Below, piece after piece: positions 1-19,866 of a DNA stretch of 64,000 nucleotides. The stretch covers positions 43,400,001 through 43,464,000 of the forward strand of contig CM114273.1 of assembly GCA_050084515.1 (NCBI GenBank), in the 5' to 3' direction. Numbering within the stretch: the first letter of the stretch is position 1; each line of letters begins with the position of its first letter. The notes beneath the pieces were generated by a model. That model was not told the DNA's origin and made no database searches. It saw only the letters and a list, made by a program, of their open reading frames with translations. The position numbers and the translations under genes are program-made. Origin of the DNA: Blasia pusilla. Its lineage: Eukaryota > Marchantiophyta > Marchantiopsida > Blasiales.

Positions 1-7093
<7,093 letters not shown>

Positions 7094-9636
7094 TTTTTTC
7101 CATCCATCCCTTTTTTATTCATTTTTCCATCCATCCATCCATCCACAACATATATGTTCGCTAACGAATTACTCTTCGTTAGTGTTATGAGTGGTCCCAT
7201 ATGTCCATTGAGGGCATATGTAAGACCGATGGCATCTCGTTGGTGCTTGGATTGGTAACTCGCCTCAAATCAAAGGGTAGAGGGTTCCATTATTATGATA
7301 ATGAAGCAAGCTCAATGGATAGAGTAAATCATAATATGTATGATCCTACATGCATGAGGCACTCCGTTGCCCAAATAGGGCTTGATGTGACCATAGCCAT
7401 AGATCTTATTCATTTATTGTGTAGGTTCTTACTCTTCTAGATGGAGTGATGGTGGGGAGGACCGTCAATTAGGCACCCCATAAAAGTGGGGTATGTGTAC
7501 AATTGTGTGAGAGGGGAGACGCACAACAATTTGATGGTTTTGTAATGTGTGTTTTGTCTCCATGACACCGGCGACTCAACATAATTGCTGTAAAAAGTTG
7601 CCAAATTGAGATTACATTTGTAAAAAATGTCCATGGGATTTGTGGCCACTCGCACTTGGCATTGAATAGAACCATTTTTTTTAAGATGGTGAGAAGATGG
7701 GGTTGTGGTACTACAATAAACCACCCTTGAAACGGCCACAACCGAAATCCTATAGCGACGCTTTGAGTAGCCCTAGCCCTAGTCTAGTAGGAATGCATAT
7801 CCATGATGGATTTGCAAAGAAAGATATAGAATTTTTTATTGAAACTTGGTCTGTGAATTTAGAAGTTGGGAAGAAATTAGCAATTGAGACTAATATATTG
7901 GAGAAGTAGCCACAAAATATTGCGGAAGAGTAATATCCTATGTAGATTACCACAATAGACTAGGATTTTCAAATTTAAGTTTGATTTTCCTTAGCCTTGA
8001 TGCATTGCAATATTTTGGTGAGTGATGCCTTATATATATACTTGCACTCATTAAATCAAAAGAAGTGTGTTTTCCATCATCCATGATTGCTTAACTTGTA
8101 ACTATGTTTACAAGTCTATGGACTTTTGAATTCAAAAGATTTAGCCTTGCCCAACAAAGCTCCACTAAACGACTTCCAAATGTGAAAATGCACAATTTGG
8201 TAGCAATTAACCCTCAAAATGAATTAAGAATTGCCTCCCTTGCCCTCGAGTAGTTAAAAGTCTTAATCATTATCATCAATATTACCTTTAATTTTACTAA
8301 AATTTGATCCCATGAACTATTTTCCATTGCAATGTATATTTATACTCCTCCATATCAATAAAAATTAAAACTACCCAAATGCCATGTCATGCATGGGAGA
8401 TGTTAGAAAAATGAAGAAGTCATCCTTGAATAAGAAAGAGCAAGAGGATTTTAATGGAAATGATTTCATATTTTATTAAAATTAGAACTAATATTTAAAT
8501 AAAATATTATTATATCTCTTTAAAAATAAAGATAAAATTTGAGTTCTTGGAAGACTAAAGAGGACAAACAAATTTACCTTATGTTAGAATACCTTAGTTT
8601 GTAAGACAAAATTATAGAGATGAAAAATGAAAAAGAATATTCAGAAAATAATTTCAACTATTCATTAATCGGTATAAAAGTATCCTAAGAAAACAACTAT
8701 AATTAGGGTAAATTTGAAAATTATTTACCAAACCTAACCCATGGGAAGTTAAGCCCATTTATATACATATGAATCCAATAGAATGGTTATATATATAGAG
8801 TGGTTGATTGGCTCACTCGAGGTCGCCCCTTGCTTGGAACTTGGGGTTTATGGCATGTTTGTTGAGGTTTGAACCTTTTGGGTTTTCACCCCACATGCGG
8901 CTTTGTCTCATCACGTTTCTTCTTGTTCGCCCTACCAAACGATGCCCTTACCATCAAGTGGTAGATTGTCATATGCTCACATGTGCTATGACATGATTGC
9001 TTTAGATAACACGAGGGCTATTTGATCCCCCAAAAGTAACTCTTTCAATGCAATATAGATTTTTTCCCCTTCAACCTATCTTCAATCTTATGTTTTAAAA
9101 ACTCCCAAAATCTACTTTATTTTCCCCTCCGAAAAGAATCCCAAAATAACGTCTCTTTTATTTTACCAAATTTCTTCAAAAAATTGTAAGAAAATATTAT
9201 AAAAAATACAAGATGGGAAAAGATATTGAGTACGAATTGAGTGAGAAAGCTTAGTTCTTATGTTCCTTCCTCAACCAAGTCCTATGTGGTTGAAGAGAGA
9301 AAGAGAAATAAAAATTGCGACTAGAAAATGAGGGAAACAACTTGATTGATTTGTTTTCCCTATCTTCACAAGTAATTCTTTCCTTCCTCAATGAAAATTA
9401 ATTTAGTTGAAGAGAGGAAAAAAATCTTTATCTATTATATTTATATAGGATTATGAATTATTCAAATTTTACAAATATTATAGAAGATGGGAAAAACTAG
9501 GAAGTAAGAAATGAGGGAAAATTCTGCGTTATTTTTTCCCCTATCTTCTAAACTATTCAATTTGGTCCAAGAAATTAAAAATTTGAACAACATAGAGAAA
9601 AAAATATGGATGAATTTTTTAGGATAAAATCCTTGG
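7094..9636. other. Non-coding 3' flank of the peroxidase gene
   Basis: Contains a short CATC repeat (about 7115-7145), then AT-rich sequence. Short ORFs near 7440-7740 (- strand), 7697-7909 and 8808-8996 (+ strand) match no family I recognise and have no visible codon structure. Nothing else supported. Confidence 0.5.
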
Positions 9637-9775
9637 TGTTATCTCTTTTAGGATAGATCGACAAGTTTTGGTATAGCGCTTATGAGGAGATAGAAGGACG
9701 TCCTAAAGAGATCAAGGATGATATGCTAAGGCCCAAGGTAACCTAAGAGAGTCTGTATCCCTCTATATCCTCTTG
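9637..9775 (+). repeat. Diverged A-type terminal repeat of the DNMT retroelement family
   Basis: TGTTATCTCTTTTAGGATAG at 9637 corresponds to TGTCACGTCTTTTAGGATAG at the left end of element 2 (22791). Later blocks also match in order: ATCGnnnnGnnnTnGTATAGCGC, TnATGAGnAGATnGAnGACG, GATGATATGCTAAGGCCC versus GGTGACCTGCTGAGGCCC, and AACCTnAGnnAGnnTnTnTCCC. It keeps the TGT start and the orientation. No internal retroelement coding is visible to the right, so this is a fragment or an old solo repeat of a related subfamily. Confidence 0.55.
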
Positions 9776-11730
9776 TTGATGGAATAGCTATTTATTCCAT
9801 CAATATTTATCCTGGCTAGTATGCTTGAATTGAAGATACTCTATAAAATTAAATACATTCACGAAGATCTTTAACTTTCATCCCTGATATCTTCCACTTC
9901 GTACCCATTTACTAACTTAGATTTTATGGGATTCTCAAATGGGAATCCTATATGCTTGATGGTGGTATAAGCTTTGCAAAATAACTCCTAAATTTCTCAC
10001 TTTGTAAACTCCGGTCCATACTCTACGACTACTATCCCAATTCTTCTCTCGATTGCAACATTGCCTTGAAATCTCTTATAATTGAGATCCACACACGATA
10101 TTTTCCATTCACTTTCAAAAAGGGTCTTCAATCCCATCTCTTCTTTGTCTCTCTCAATCCCACTCAAATCTGTTGATACCAACCTTGAAGCCATCTTTTT
10201 TTACTCACCACGAAGTAAACAAGCTCTGAAGAATCAATGATCTCACTCTTATAGATCGAGCATAGAGTTGCACCCCTATTCAACACGAAGCACTAGATAT
10301 CCTTACCTCCTATTCTTCAAATGACTTTACTCGCACTTTCTCAAAGTCTTTGAGAGTAGCGTAGCTAGGAAGCCATGCTACTCCCCTTCCCTCTTCTCTT
10401 TCTATCATCGCAAATCCTTTCTCTTCATACCCTAGTATCAAATTTCCGTCAGGATGCATTTTTATTCCCATGATTTTTGTGCTTTGCCCCTTATAATTGT
10501 TATGAATCTTCTTCAAGATCTCTTTCCAAAGATACATCAAAGTTCTTCCAATGCGTATCGCGCTTCCCAACTAATCATATGTCTAAAGCAGCTTGTGTAT
10601 TGAATCCTTCTCTTTTCTTCAAATCCAAGATAGTTATGGCCTTCACGTACTTGACTCTTTGAGTCCTCCCTTTTGTATTCCGGATGGGTTTTCCATCACC
10701 CAATTTTATTGAGACCTCCTTCCTTTCTTCAAAGAAGTACTTCTAGAAAACAAAACAAAAAATTCCTCTTTTTGCATAATCTATGCTTATCAACCAATCA
10801 TAGGTATTACCATATCACATGCATAGGAGTATGAATGTCATCATTTGCACAAAAAAGCTATCATGGCATATATCAATATACTCGGTGGACTTAATGTAGT
10901 TATATGATCTGCTTTTGTTTTTCGGGCCTTTTAAGAGTATTGAGAAGACAAATTGGAGAAGCTTAAACCCTTTCTAAATTTAGCTTTTAGCTAGAGCGAG
11001 CCACTCCACCACACCAAAATCTTAATCAAACCTTACTTTATTGATGAATTTTCATCTAAAATTTAAGTTTTTTTAATTTATTAATTTAACCCAAAGGAAA
11101 TATTTTTAGACAGTTCTTCCGTAGTGGCTAAAATAGGACAAAGAAAGGCAATGACATTCTCAGGGAAGAACAAGGTTGCATAGAAACATACTTGCCCATC
11201 CATGGGACAGACTTGTTCAGAAAAGTCTAAACATGCTATCCCACACTTGTTCTCGCACTGTGCCCCGCCTAGCCTTTACCCCTACCGCAACCTCCGCCCA
11301 CATTCCTATTACAACCCCTTCCCACATCTGACAGATATCCCTCCCGCGGGAGCTAGACACATGCAGGACATGGGAAAAAGAAAAAAAATTAACTTGGAAA
11401 ACAAGGGCCCCTCGTGTGGGCCAAATGGGGGCTAGATGTGGGATAGGGTTTCAAGAGAGATGCAAGTCAAGAGGTGAAGTGTGGGATCGAGTGCTGGTAG
11501 TCATGCCCATATAGACATATCTGTCCCTAGAACATACATAAGTCCGCCAACACATTCTTTCTCCATGTGCAACCTAGGGAAATACGCAAGAAACGTGGAA
11601 AGAAAATGGCAGCAAACCAACTCAACAAGCCATGCAATTAATAGCTTGAAAGAAATCTAATACGAACAGTATTGGTTGGATGTGATTGAATAATGAGATG
11701 AATGATCACCAATCAATTTGGATCGACGTA
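9776..11730. other. Intergenic stretch with a decayed unrecognised coding tract on the - strand
   Basis: Minus-strand ORFs at 9997-10194 (65 aa) and 10310-10570 (86 aa), with open stretches up to about 10735, look like one decayed charged protein (for example TLKDFEKVRVKSFEE, KGRTQRVKYVKAI). I do not recognise the family. The part at about 10590-10730 recurs near 56570-56700, which suggests a dispersed element and not a host gene. The remainder is AT-rich. Confidence 0.35.
10590..10735 (-). repeat. Dispersed repeat shared with 56.6 kb, copy 1
   Basis: The + strand shares CTTGACTCTTTGAGT, CCTTTTGTA and GnTTTTCCnATCACCC in order with 56570-56700. On the minus strand this copy reads as open, charged protein (GDGKPIRNTKGRTQRVKYVK). 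The element type is unknown. Confidence 0.5.
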
Positions 11731-11734
11731 TCAA

Positions 11735-11945
11735 TGGTAATGCTTGTGCACATTGTAATGCCACCGAGATGCATTGAAAAAATAAGTACTGAAAATGAAG
11801 AGAGAAGGTCTACGAGAATGGCCAAGTTGATGATTCTCAAAGGAATGTTGAGAATGCAATTTTAGGAAGTTATCAAAAGGAATATGTGAGGGCCAAAAAA
11901 CTTCTGTTGCGAAAGAAAGAAATCCATCGATCATATGGAATCTTT
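11735..11945 (-). pseudogene. C-terminal scrap of an R2-type non-LTR retrotransposon
   Basis: The minus-strand translation includes FENHQLGHSRRPSLFIFSTYFF, closely paralleling LENHHLAPSRRPSLSVVTTYFR in the endonuclease tail of the element at 35.4-38.6 kb. The preceding DGFLSFATEVFWPSHIPFDNF likewise matches DRFIPFAVEIFDHLHVSFDTF. Only the last 65 or so codons are present; nothing of RT is visible beside it. It shows that the family has at least two insertions in this region. Confidence 0.7.
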
Positions 11946-14320
11946 AGTATGTATAGCTTACATATCAAGTTTGATCATGTTGGATTAGGAGCCATCACAT
12001 CATCCAATAGATGAAAGAATATAACATTTTGAGACATAAAAAGATCAACTTTTCAAAGAGAGATTTCTTGTGTAGTAGAAGGTAGAACATGTAACATCTC
12101 TTGCCCAACAGTATATCCCATAGTATGAGTTTTTCATATTAGTGTGTCTCTAATCCTCAAGTCTATTCATCCTCGGGTTTTCTAATTTTTGGTTGAGTTA
12201 CTTTAACTAGGGGTTGTGTTTGGACAACAAACTAAAATTTTTTATTGTTTCTACTTGTCACAAGAAGGAGGCTCTAGTGCAGTGCACAATGTGTTCCTCA
12301 CATGAGACCATGTCTTGGGGTTTGAATCTGAAAATTGGAACTTGGTTTTGTAGAAGTCCCTCTTCAACTTAAACTTATTTTTAACTTGTCTCACCCTTAT
12401 CCAAGGATGACACTTGACTTGGTTTTTTTGAAGTTCCTTTCAAACTTTCACTCACTTCTAACTTGTCTTATACTAACCCAAGGATGAATAGATGCAAGAT
12501 ATCCAATCATATCATGGATCATTCTTTGTTCTCCACCATATGCAATTAACAATTTAAAAAAATCCTCAAGGAGAAGGAGAAGGGTGAGAAAATCAAAAGC
12601 ATAATTATAGCATTGTCAAGAATATATTCGGTGGAAAGCAAAATATGAAAAACATTTATAAGTGAAAATAAATCAGAAATTTTTTTCTATCATCTTTACC
12701 ATTAAGAAGAGGATTGAGTTAAGAGAATATGCATTAATGTCTCACACGTGTCCCTAGGATAGGGCCGATAGATCGACACGTAACGTATGTAATCTCAACC
12801 ACTATTTTCTTATTGTGTGTGGCTCATGAAGCTACCACTACTCTTAAATAACCTCAAAATTTTAAATTTACATTACCCCAAATTGAGGGGTAGGGGCGTT
12901 TTAACCATTAACATTGTTAGGGCAAAGACAACTCTAGGCCGTTGATCCCAATCGCCATGAGATTACTTGCTTACAATTTTAAGGTTTTTATATGAGTGGA
13001 TCCACTAATGTCAAGTATTTAAACCTTTATCGCATTCGTAAAAAACACTATAGCATTTTGAGGTAAGGTTCAATCACATTTGAAATTTGCGGATGAGAGT
13101 GTTGGGGTTGGACGTTCAATGTTTCTATTGTCATTTTGAGCACAAACAGGTATAAAATCATGCTTCTAGCATTTTGCTTACATCACTAGTATGCTACTAG
13201 CTTTCATCTTTTGCTTTTCTACATCATTGCTACATTCTTGCTATGGTTGAGGTATGCTACTACTTTGCATCTAACCTACTACTTTGAATAGCACCTTTAC
13301 AATGTTTTCATTCATAACATTTGTAGGAGTCCAAAGAGGAGTTGCTCTATTCATTCAATATTGTAAGTATTTGTTTCTATCTATGCTATAGCTTCTTGAG
13401 CTTTCAAATGTGGATCTGAATAGATAAAGTTCAAGCCTTCATCTGCTGCTGCCAACTACACTTGATAACCCAAGATGATTCCATCCAAGTAACATCAAAC
13501 CCGATTCGTAGTGTTGGAGTAGATCCTTTTGTAGTAGGCAACCTAGAATGAGAGACAAAGCTTAGTCATTCAAGTCAACTAGACATTGGGGATGCTAGGA
13601 GGGATTTCATCCCCTTATTAGCTCTTGACAACTAGCTCTTAGTTGATCTAGATATCAGGTCTCCGAGGCTTGTGCGTGTAGTTTGTTGAGTATCATGTGA
13701 GGTATAAACCTAAAAGACCACATCTTAAAAGTAGCAAGGCCCCCACTAAATTTAAGAGTGTTACCTCTAAAGGGTTCATTACAGAGCCTACAATCACTCC
13801 TAACAAATTCAAGGTCAATTGTAAACCAAATAATTGTACTAGTAGTTCAAATCAGAGTAGATAGTCAAAAAAACGTCTAGCCAAAAAGAAAGGGAGATTA
13901 ATCCATGTGTCTCTCAACTTTAAAGCTAAGCCATAAGCTACATCTAGATAATATAATCTGAATGATGATAAGTTTCTCCCCTCAGATTCATCCTAATTTT
14001 ATGCCCTCGGACTCTCATCCGAGTCATGGACTGCATCATATAGGTAAGGCAAATGTGATAGCCACATGTTAGACAAGTCACACTCCAATGCTCATCAGAA
14101 AGAAATGAGCGAGTTTCTTGTATATTTCTAACATATTCACTAGAAACATTTCCCTTCCTAGGAAAATTGATCTCTCTTGCACTAGGCTAACGTTTAGTAA
14201 AGTGCATCCCTCTAATCCCACATGCAGTGCAATTAAATTTGTAGCAAGAGATGGAGTGACTAGGTAGATAGTTCACCGCCATTACACAAAGCCAAGCAAC
14301 TTGAGCAAGAGTTGCTGATT
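11946..14320. other. AT-rich intergenic stretch
   Basis: No gene recognised. A short + strand tract near 13690-13935 reads as a Lys/Pro/Ser-rich peptide with stops and might be decayed coding, but I cannot assign it. Confidence 0.4.
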
Positions 14321-14329
14321 CTAAAACTC

Positions 14330-14716
14330 TTATGGTTACAAAATTTACATTAAAAACTTAACATAATGAATGGTGGGAAACACACGTAATATGACACTAA
14401 ATTATATACTAATAATTGTGCATGGCATAGTTACCTTACATACATCAAAGATATTCGGTTGATTTGAGTATCAAGTACTTCAACATGTTGATGCATCAAT
14501 GATAAATTAGTGATGCCGTGAAGTGTGGAATTCTACATCATGAGCAAGAGAACATAGTTGATAATTTTGGCATTCTTATAGTTATGAAAGTTACATATAT
14601 AAAACTTTACATAATGATGGTTGGGAAACACACGAAATATGATACAAAATTAGACATTAATAACCATACATGGCATATTCACCTTACATATGTTGAAGCT
14701 ATTGCATTGATTTGAG
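14330..14716 (+). repeat. Tandem pair of a dispersed repeat (also at 33.9 kb)
   Basis: Two copies, about 14330-14475 and 14570-14716, share TTCTTATnGTTA, TGGGAAACACACGnAATATGA, ATGGCATAnTnACCTTACATA and TTGATTTGAG. A third copy lies at 33930-34095 with AATATGATACAAAACTACAT, ATGGCATGGTCACCTTACAT and GTGGAATTCT. The element type is unknown. Confidence 0.55.
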
Positions 14717-15204
14717 CTACATTCTCACATTCTTATAGTCACATTATCTTTGAGTTCAATTAACAATGTGATATTCTTACAGTTACAAGAGTTATCATTT
14801 GAGTTCAATTGAAATTCTTATAGTCACAAAATCAATCCAATATCTTTGATGTATGTAAGGATTTTGACATTCGCATTATGACAAAAGTTAATTAGTTCAC
14901 CATAGCTCAAGTGATAGTTCACCGCCACCGCACAAAGCCAAGTGACATAAGCAAGAGGATAAGAATGTCAAAATTCTCTTGCTCATGCATCATCAATGAT
15001 CATCAATGCATAATCAATGAAAGAAACACAACTTGAAAGCAAAGCAGTGCAATCAAAGTCCCTTGGATTGGGACAAACCCAAGGTGGGTAGGGGATGTGA
15101 GTGTGCTCAAGGCAAGCACGCTCTATTTAAACCATGCCAACCTTCCCAAGCGGATGCCAACGCGGTAAGGTTAAGCTTGCTCAATCAAGACCAGTTGAGG
15201 GTTG

Positions 15205-15640
15205 GTGAGGGATCCAATGAACTGAAGACCTTTGCATGCCCAATTGCATCAAAGATCTCCTCAGAGGTTGGCATGGCATGCCTATTGGACTTCGTCTACC
15301 GATTGATAGGTCGGTAATCTCCACACATCTGCCTATCTGTCCAGTTGCCATGCACATCCCTCTTGGCGGGCATGACAATGGCAGATGCATACTTCCCATA
15401 CGACATCTCCACTAGTTCTACTCCAACCAAGTCATGGCTCCTACTCTGAATCAGAGCCCTCTCCATGTCACTATACCTGTAGGGTCATCGTAAGATCGGC
15501 GTGTTGCTTGAGATCTCAATGCGGATCCCTGGACCCTTCAACGTACCCAAATCATGCATGCTAAATGCAAAACAACTCTTATAACTCCTTAGGAATTGGT
15601 GTATCCGGCGCCGCTCTCCTCCTGTCAACTTAGGGCCCAT
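15205..15640 (-). pseudogene. Element 1 reverse transcriptase, N-terminal fragment
   Basis: Includes PKLTGGERRRIHQFL and FAFSMHDLGTLKGPG, then MVIPAK-type VMPAKRDVHGNW and CGDYRPINRRTKS and KVFSSLD. These are the Ty3/gypsy RT N-terminal blocks (motifs 0-2), closely similar to element 2. One stop interrupts PILR-PYRYSDMERAL. Similarity ends after FSSLD, before the catalytic YIDD block, where unrelated sequence begins. Confidence 0.85.
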
Positions 15641-15997
15641 ATCTGGCTCCCAAGTCTCTATTGTGACTGGAGTAGGACTCTCCGGCGCGGGTGTCGGTGG
15701 TTGCTATGGTGGAACCCCGTCTTGGACAATAAAACTCGACTGCTCCCCTGCAGCCAACTGCAAAATCGGATCTTCATTTGCAGTACCCGGAAGCACGCTC
15801 GATGTTGTGGCTACCATCTCTTGGCATACCTGCAAAACATCCCAAGAAGTCCAAGGGTGTTTCTCCCAATCACTCTTGGTGTGTCAATCTCCTCGGGTCT
15901 TGCCCCCAACTATCACCTTAACTGTCTTGGTAGGCATGGGGCTCACCAACGTAAGTGTTGCGATATGTTGCATCCTCAAACAACGCTGCTCAGCTAC

Positions 15998-17096
15998 TCA
16001 TGAGTTGAAAATCCATGTCAAGAAGTTCAGGTCCATCGCCTGACCCAAGACATGACGTCGTGATGCCTCTGATAGTGATAGTACTACCGTTACTCCTATG
16101 GGGAATCCCATCGCTTGCTCTCGCTCATCGTCGTTGGGCTCCACCAACCTTTGTACTTGGTCATCCCAAACCAAGCCAGGTCTGGCCTCCTTGAATGCAT
16201 AGGAAGCGGGAAAAATCATCAATATAGGAAAGGCTGCCTGTAGCATGCCAATCCTGTTGACCACAATCAATGGCGGTCGATCATCTAGCCTCACTGCCTA
16301 CGATCGACGGCCCGGATCCAATATAGAATCCACCAACAAATCAGAGGGGCGCTCCACTCTGGAATATGCCCTCCGCAATACCTCATGTGGTACCAAGTTG
16401 GTCCTCCAAAGACACGGGAAATGTGCTTGTGAACCCACACTCTCCGCATCCAACAAAATTGTCGGGCCGATCCATGTGCACACTTGATGTGCACTTGTCA
16501 CCACACGGGACCTCGAATCGCTCAAAATTGGTACATTCTCCAGAATGTATGTTGGAGGACGAGATTGCTGCTCCTACAAGTGTCGCAAGATCTGCAAGAT
16601 CTCCCAAAACAACCTGGATTGAGAGTTAACTTATCCGCTATCCCATCTAGCACCCGACTGGCCCTGACATGGCCAACCAGCAATGACCAAGTCTATGGTC
16701 CCTATCCGCTCCAAGTCCTATGCCCCCAACAATGAAATGTCCCTCGTTAGGGAACTCTGGTAATCCTAAATGGCGGACGCAGACAACAAGATGAAGTGAA
16801 GCGCGCCTCACAACATCATCAATCTCCACATATAAGTACTGCTGCACGCGCATCCCAGCCTGCAAAACAAGAGCTAACCTAGTGTTGATCCCTCCAAAGA
16901 GATCCAACACCCAAATATCCTCCTTTGGGATCCACCACACAATCAGGATGGTGTCCAAAGGGGTCATAGTAGCACTCCTGGCTACTTGGGGCTCCTCTGA
17001 CCCATCACACTCTGGTGCAAACGTCTCGCTCCAGGCGGTCTGCATATACGCAGTGGCTAAGCGTCGGAGCTCCTCAGTCGAGCCCCAAAGTGACAC
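15998..17096 (-). pseudogene. Element 1 C5-cytosine DNA methyltransferase domain
   Basis: C5-MTases transfer methyl from AdoMet to cytosine. Motifs appear in canonical order on the minus strand: motif I VLDLFGGINT (about 16915), motif IV DLVIAGWPCQGQS (about 16650-16700, catalytic Cys present), motif VI ILENVPIL (about 16540), then the motif VIII region, which is degraded (HFPCLWRTNL for HRPRLWWTNL), and IX-X DEREQAMGFPIG with LGQAMDLNFLTW (about 16020-16130). The ORF carrying motif I starts upstream of the domain, so protease-side spacer and DNMT share one frame. Breaks occur between motifs I and IV, between IV and VI, and one stop before motif IX. The order I-IV-VI-VIII-IX-X excludes the rearranged plant DRM arrangement. 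Likely inactive as it stands. Confidence 0.88.
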
Positions 17097-17329
17097 CTCT
17101 TCTCCACGGACTCATGCAGCTACCATGACACTCCTCTCCATAGAAATGTCAGGAATGAGAGTATCCTTTGCATGGACATGTCCATCAATCAAATCAATAG
17201 GCTAAGTGATGGCAATGCTAAATGTTGCTAAGGTCGCCATCTCTCCTGGCCGTCACTCGATCATTGCAGTTGTGAATCGAACGGGTAATGAGCTAAGGCG
17301 CCCATCACTTGATTGCCATCTTGCTCTGT

Positions 17330-18064
17330 AGGATGCTGACTCCTATTATATCTGATGGGAAAACCCCATCGGATATAACACTACTCCACCAACTAAGATG
17401 TCGTAGGACTCTACATTAGTCACTATCGCCTTGGCTTGCACCACAGACTCATCTGTAGGATGTCCCACGTGAATCCTTACCACGACCTCCTATTAGGTGA
17501 TATACTATGTGGTACATGCTCCACCTAAGGATGTCTATATCCGGAATGGACAACGCTCCACATCGGCTCTCGTCAAGCCCAATCCTCTAAATGACGCTTT
17601 TCCCAACATTAGGGGTTGCGCTCCTGAATCCAACAAGACGCGATGCAGATTAAATCTCTACCTCCTAGACTCACCAACATGAAGATCTCTCCCCAATTAT
17701 TCAGCAACACAACACCAAGAGAAGCCATTGCACGCTCTATCGCGGGTCTAGTCGGCATCTCTGCCATCCTAGCAACCGTAGCCTGCCATGAATCTGACAT
17801 GGATGGCCCGAGCATCCGCTCCAAGGGCAGGTCCATCACCTCCTCTACTATCACCTCTGAACGTGATGCAAGAACTCCAACTCCACGCTCACATAGCATA
17901 GCGGCGAGCCGGAAAACCTCGACGGGCGTACCTCCCAACGTCATAACATCGGAAGCAGTAAACAACGGAGCACGGTATACCATCGTGGCCGCCCCCAACA
18001 TCGTACTTGACACATGCTCCTTCTTAGCATCAGCAATAGGAGTTAGCGCACTTGCTTCTCCCAT
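17330..18064 (-). pseudogene. Element 1 aspartic protease and upstream spacer
   Basis: The minus strand encodes a conserved spacer (HVSSTMLGAATMVYRAPLF, VEEVMDLPLERML) followed by the retropepsin signature LLDSGAQPLMLGKA at about 17600-17650 and then GLGLTRADVERCPF and VGGVVLYPMGF, typical of the end of a gypsy protease. It processes the retroelement polyprotein. Several in-frame stops follow. A spacer of about 120 codons leads into the DNMT domain. Confidence 0.8.
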
Positions 18065-18249
18065 CGCCCTCCGTGCCTACACACCAATAACATCACCAAC
18101 TCTCCGGGAACTACGATTATGACCCATCGATGGGATCCTCATCGTCTCAGACAACGTGAAATACTTAGGAAGCCTGGTCTGTTTTTGGCTTTCCCTCGTT
18201 ATGGATCCAACTCTGCGGCTACTCCATGTGTCACAACTACTGCAGCCTT

Positions 18250-19866
18250 CATCTAGGCAATCCCGCACATCCAACCAAGATCCTCCATATCTCTGGCTGC
18301 TCCATATGATGTCGATGCCACGTATCCGGCATCGGGTAACCTCAATGCCATAGCAGCAATCTGCTCCTGTAGCTGCTGTATCTGAGCAGCCATCCCAACC
18401 TCATGATTGGCATCTCCCTCAACGCGTCTAGGTGATGGGACTCTACCTCCTCCACGGGCAGTTCCACCACCCTGTCGGGAAACTCCAACTCCTCGTCCTC
18501 CAACGGGACCACCTAGTGCAGGATCTCTAGGCCCACCCCGACCGGCTACTTGCTTTGGTGCCCTCTCTGGCCCTTGGTCTGGACGTAACTCAAGGTGTAA
18601 ACTGAAATACCTGGTGCGTGTGTGACCATACCTCTGAAAATAGTCACACTGATAACCTCTTAGTGCAGCACCATCTCCTCTTCCATGTTGAGGCACACAT
18701 CCATAACCCTAGCGAATGCAATCATGCTGATGATGGGCACCACCACATGACCAACAAGTAATTGTAGGCGGCTTTTTTTTTTGAGCAGCATATGAAGGCG
18801 CAAGTCTCTGTGGCACGGCCTCTCGGTATCCTCCCTGAGCTTGCAGTGCCACAGTCAACCTATCTCGGAGTCCATGTTGCTGCACTGGTGGTGCAAACAA
18901 TCGCGACTGCTCTCGCCCAGAACCCATGGTGGCTACGCTCTCCTCCGCCATATTACCCTCAATGTTCTTGGCGGTCCTAAAAACATCTCTCAATGTAGGG
19001 GAGGTGTTCATAAGAATCACCCCCTCCCGCACCCGTGTCTACAAGGTTTGGTCCAACATCGCATACCATGACTGGATCGCATGAGCCTCTTTCACCCCCT
19101 GAGTGACGTTGATCAAACAGTGCAAGCGAGTGTAAGCCTTACGCAAACTCTCACCCGGGCGCCTCTAGAAGTCATGGATGGTTTGCAACTTCTCCGTCCG
19201 TACCCCGTGGTAGCTCGCCCTCAACTCAACGAAGAACTCAACCAGGGGGTTGAACCCGAGACGAATCCGACTAGATAATGCAACTGCTCTAGTGCCAGTG
19301 ACCCCTCCTAAAACATCAATAGTGGAAGAGAAAGTAGCCTCTCCGAACTCCTCCTCCTCATCTGGGAACGGCTCCGTCCATCACACATAGTATGGGTCAT
19401 AGTAGAGTTGCCATGCCTCAATCTCCTAGGCATATATGTGAGAGAACTCATGGTAATCGTCCATGGGCGCCCCCACTAAATGCTAGGACATACCGTTCCA
19501 TACTGTAAACAAGTTGAACTCTCTAGAGTTCCTAGCCCGTTACGAGTCACACCAACTCCTAAACTCCGCAATGAAGTCATGTAGCTCTATAGTGCCTACA
19601 TTACGCGAAAATCTACGCGGTCCTCTACCTTGGTCATCCATCGTGTACGCCCAACTGGAAGGACCACTCAATGTATACACTGGATCACTAACACACTCCT
19701 CTACAAACTCCCCCTTGTCTGAAGATGACATAGAAGGAGATCGAGGCGGTCTCTCACGTGGAGATCCTCAAAACCTCGCACCATTCCAGGTAAACCCTCC
19801 AGAGCTACTCTCAAGTCCACTACCTCGCCTCTCAAAATCCCAAAAGGATGTCGTGATGGACCTCAT
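18250..19866 (-). pseudogene. Element 1 gag with zinc knuckles
   Basis: The likely start codon is the ATG at 19866-19864 (MRSITTSFWDFERRG). The retrotransposon gag core includes RPGESLRKAYTRLHCLINVT, YAMLDQTL and TSPTLRDVFRTAKNIEGNMA. A zinc knuckle CWSCGGAHHQHDC lies near 18720-18760; a second knuckle (CDYFQRYGHTRTRY) has lost Cys residues relative to CDYCQRYGHTRARC in element 2. After the knuckles comes a Gly/Arg-rich stretch. Gag forms the virus-like particle that packages element RNA. Several stop codons are present. Confidence 0.82.

Noticed and set aside
13690-13940. Lys/Pro-rich open stretch as decayed gag
   Set aside because: Stops are frequent and no zinc knuckle or gag motif is visible, so it is left unassigned.
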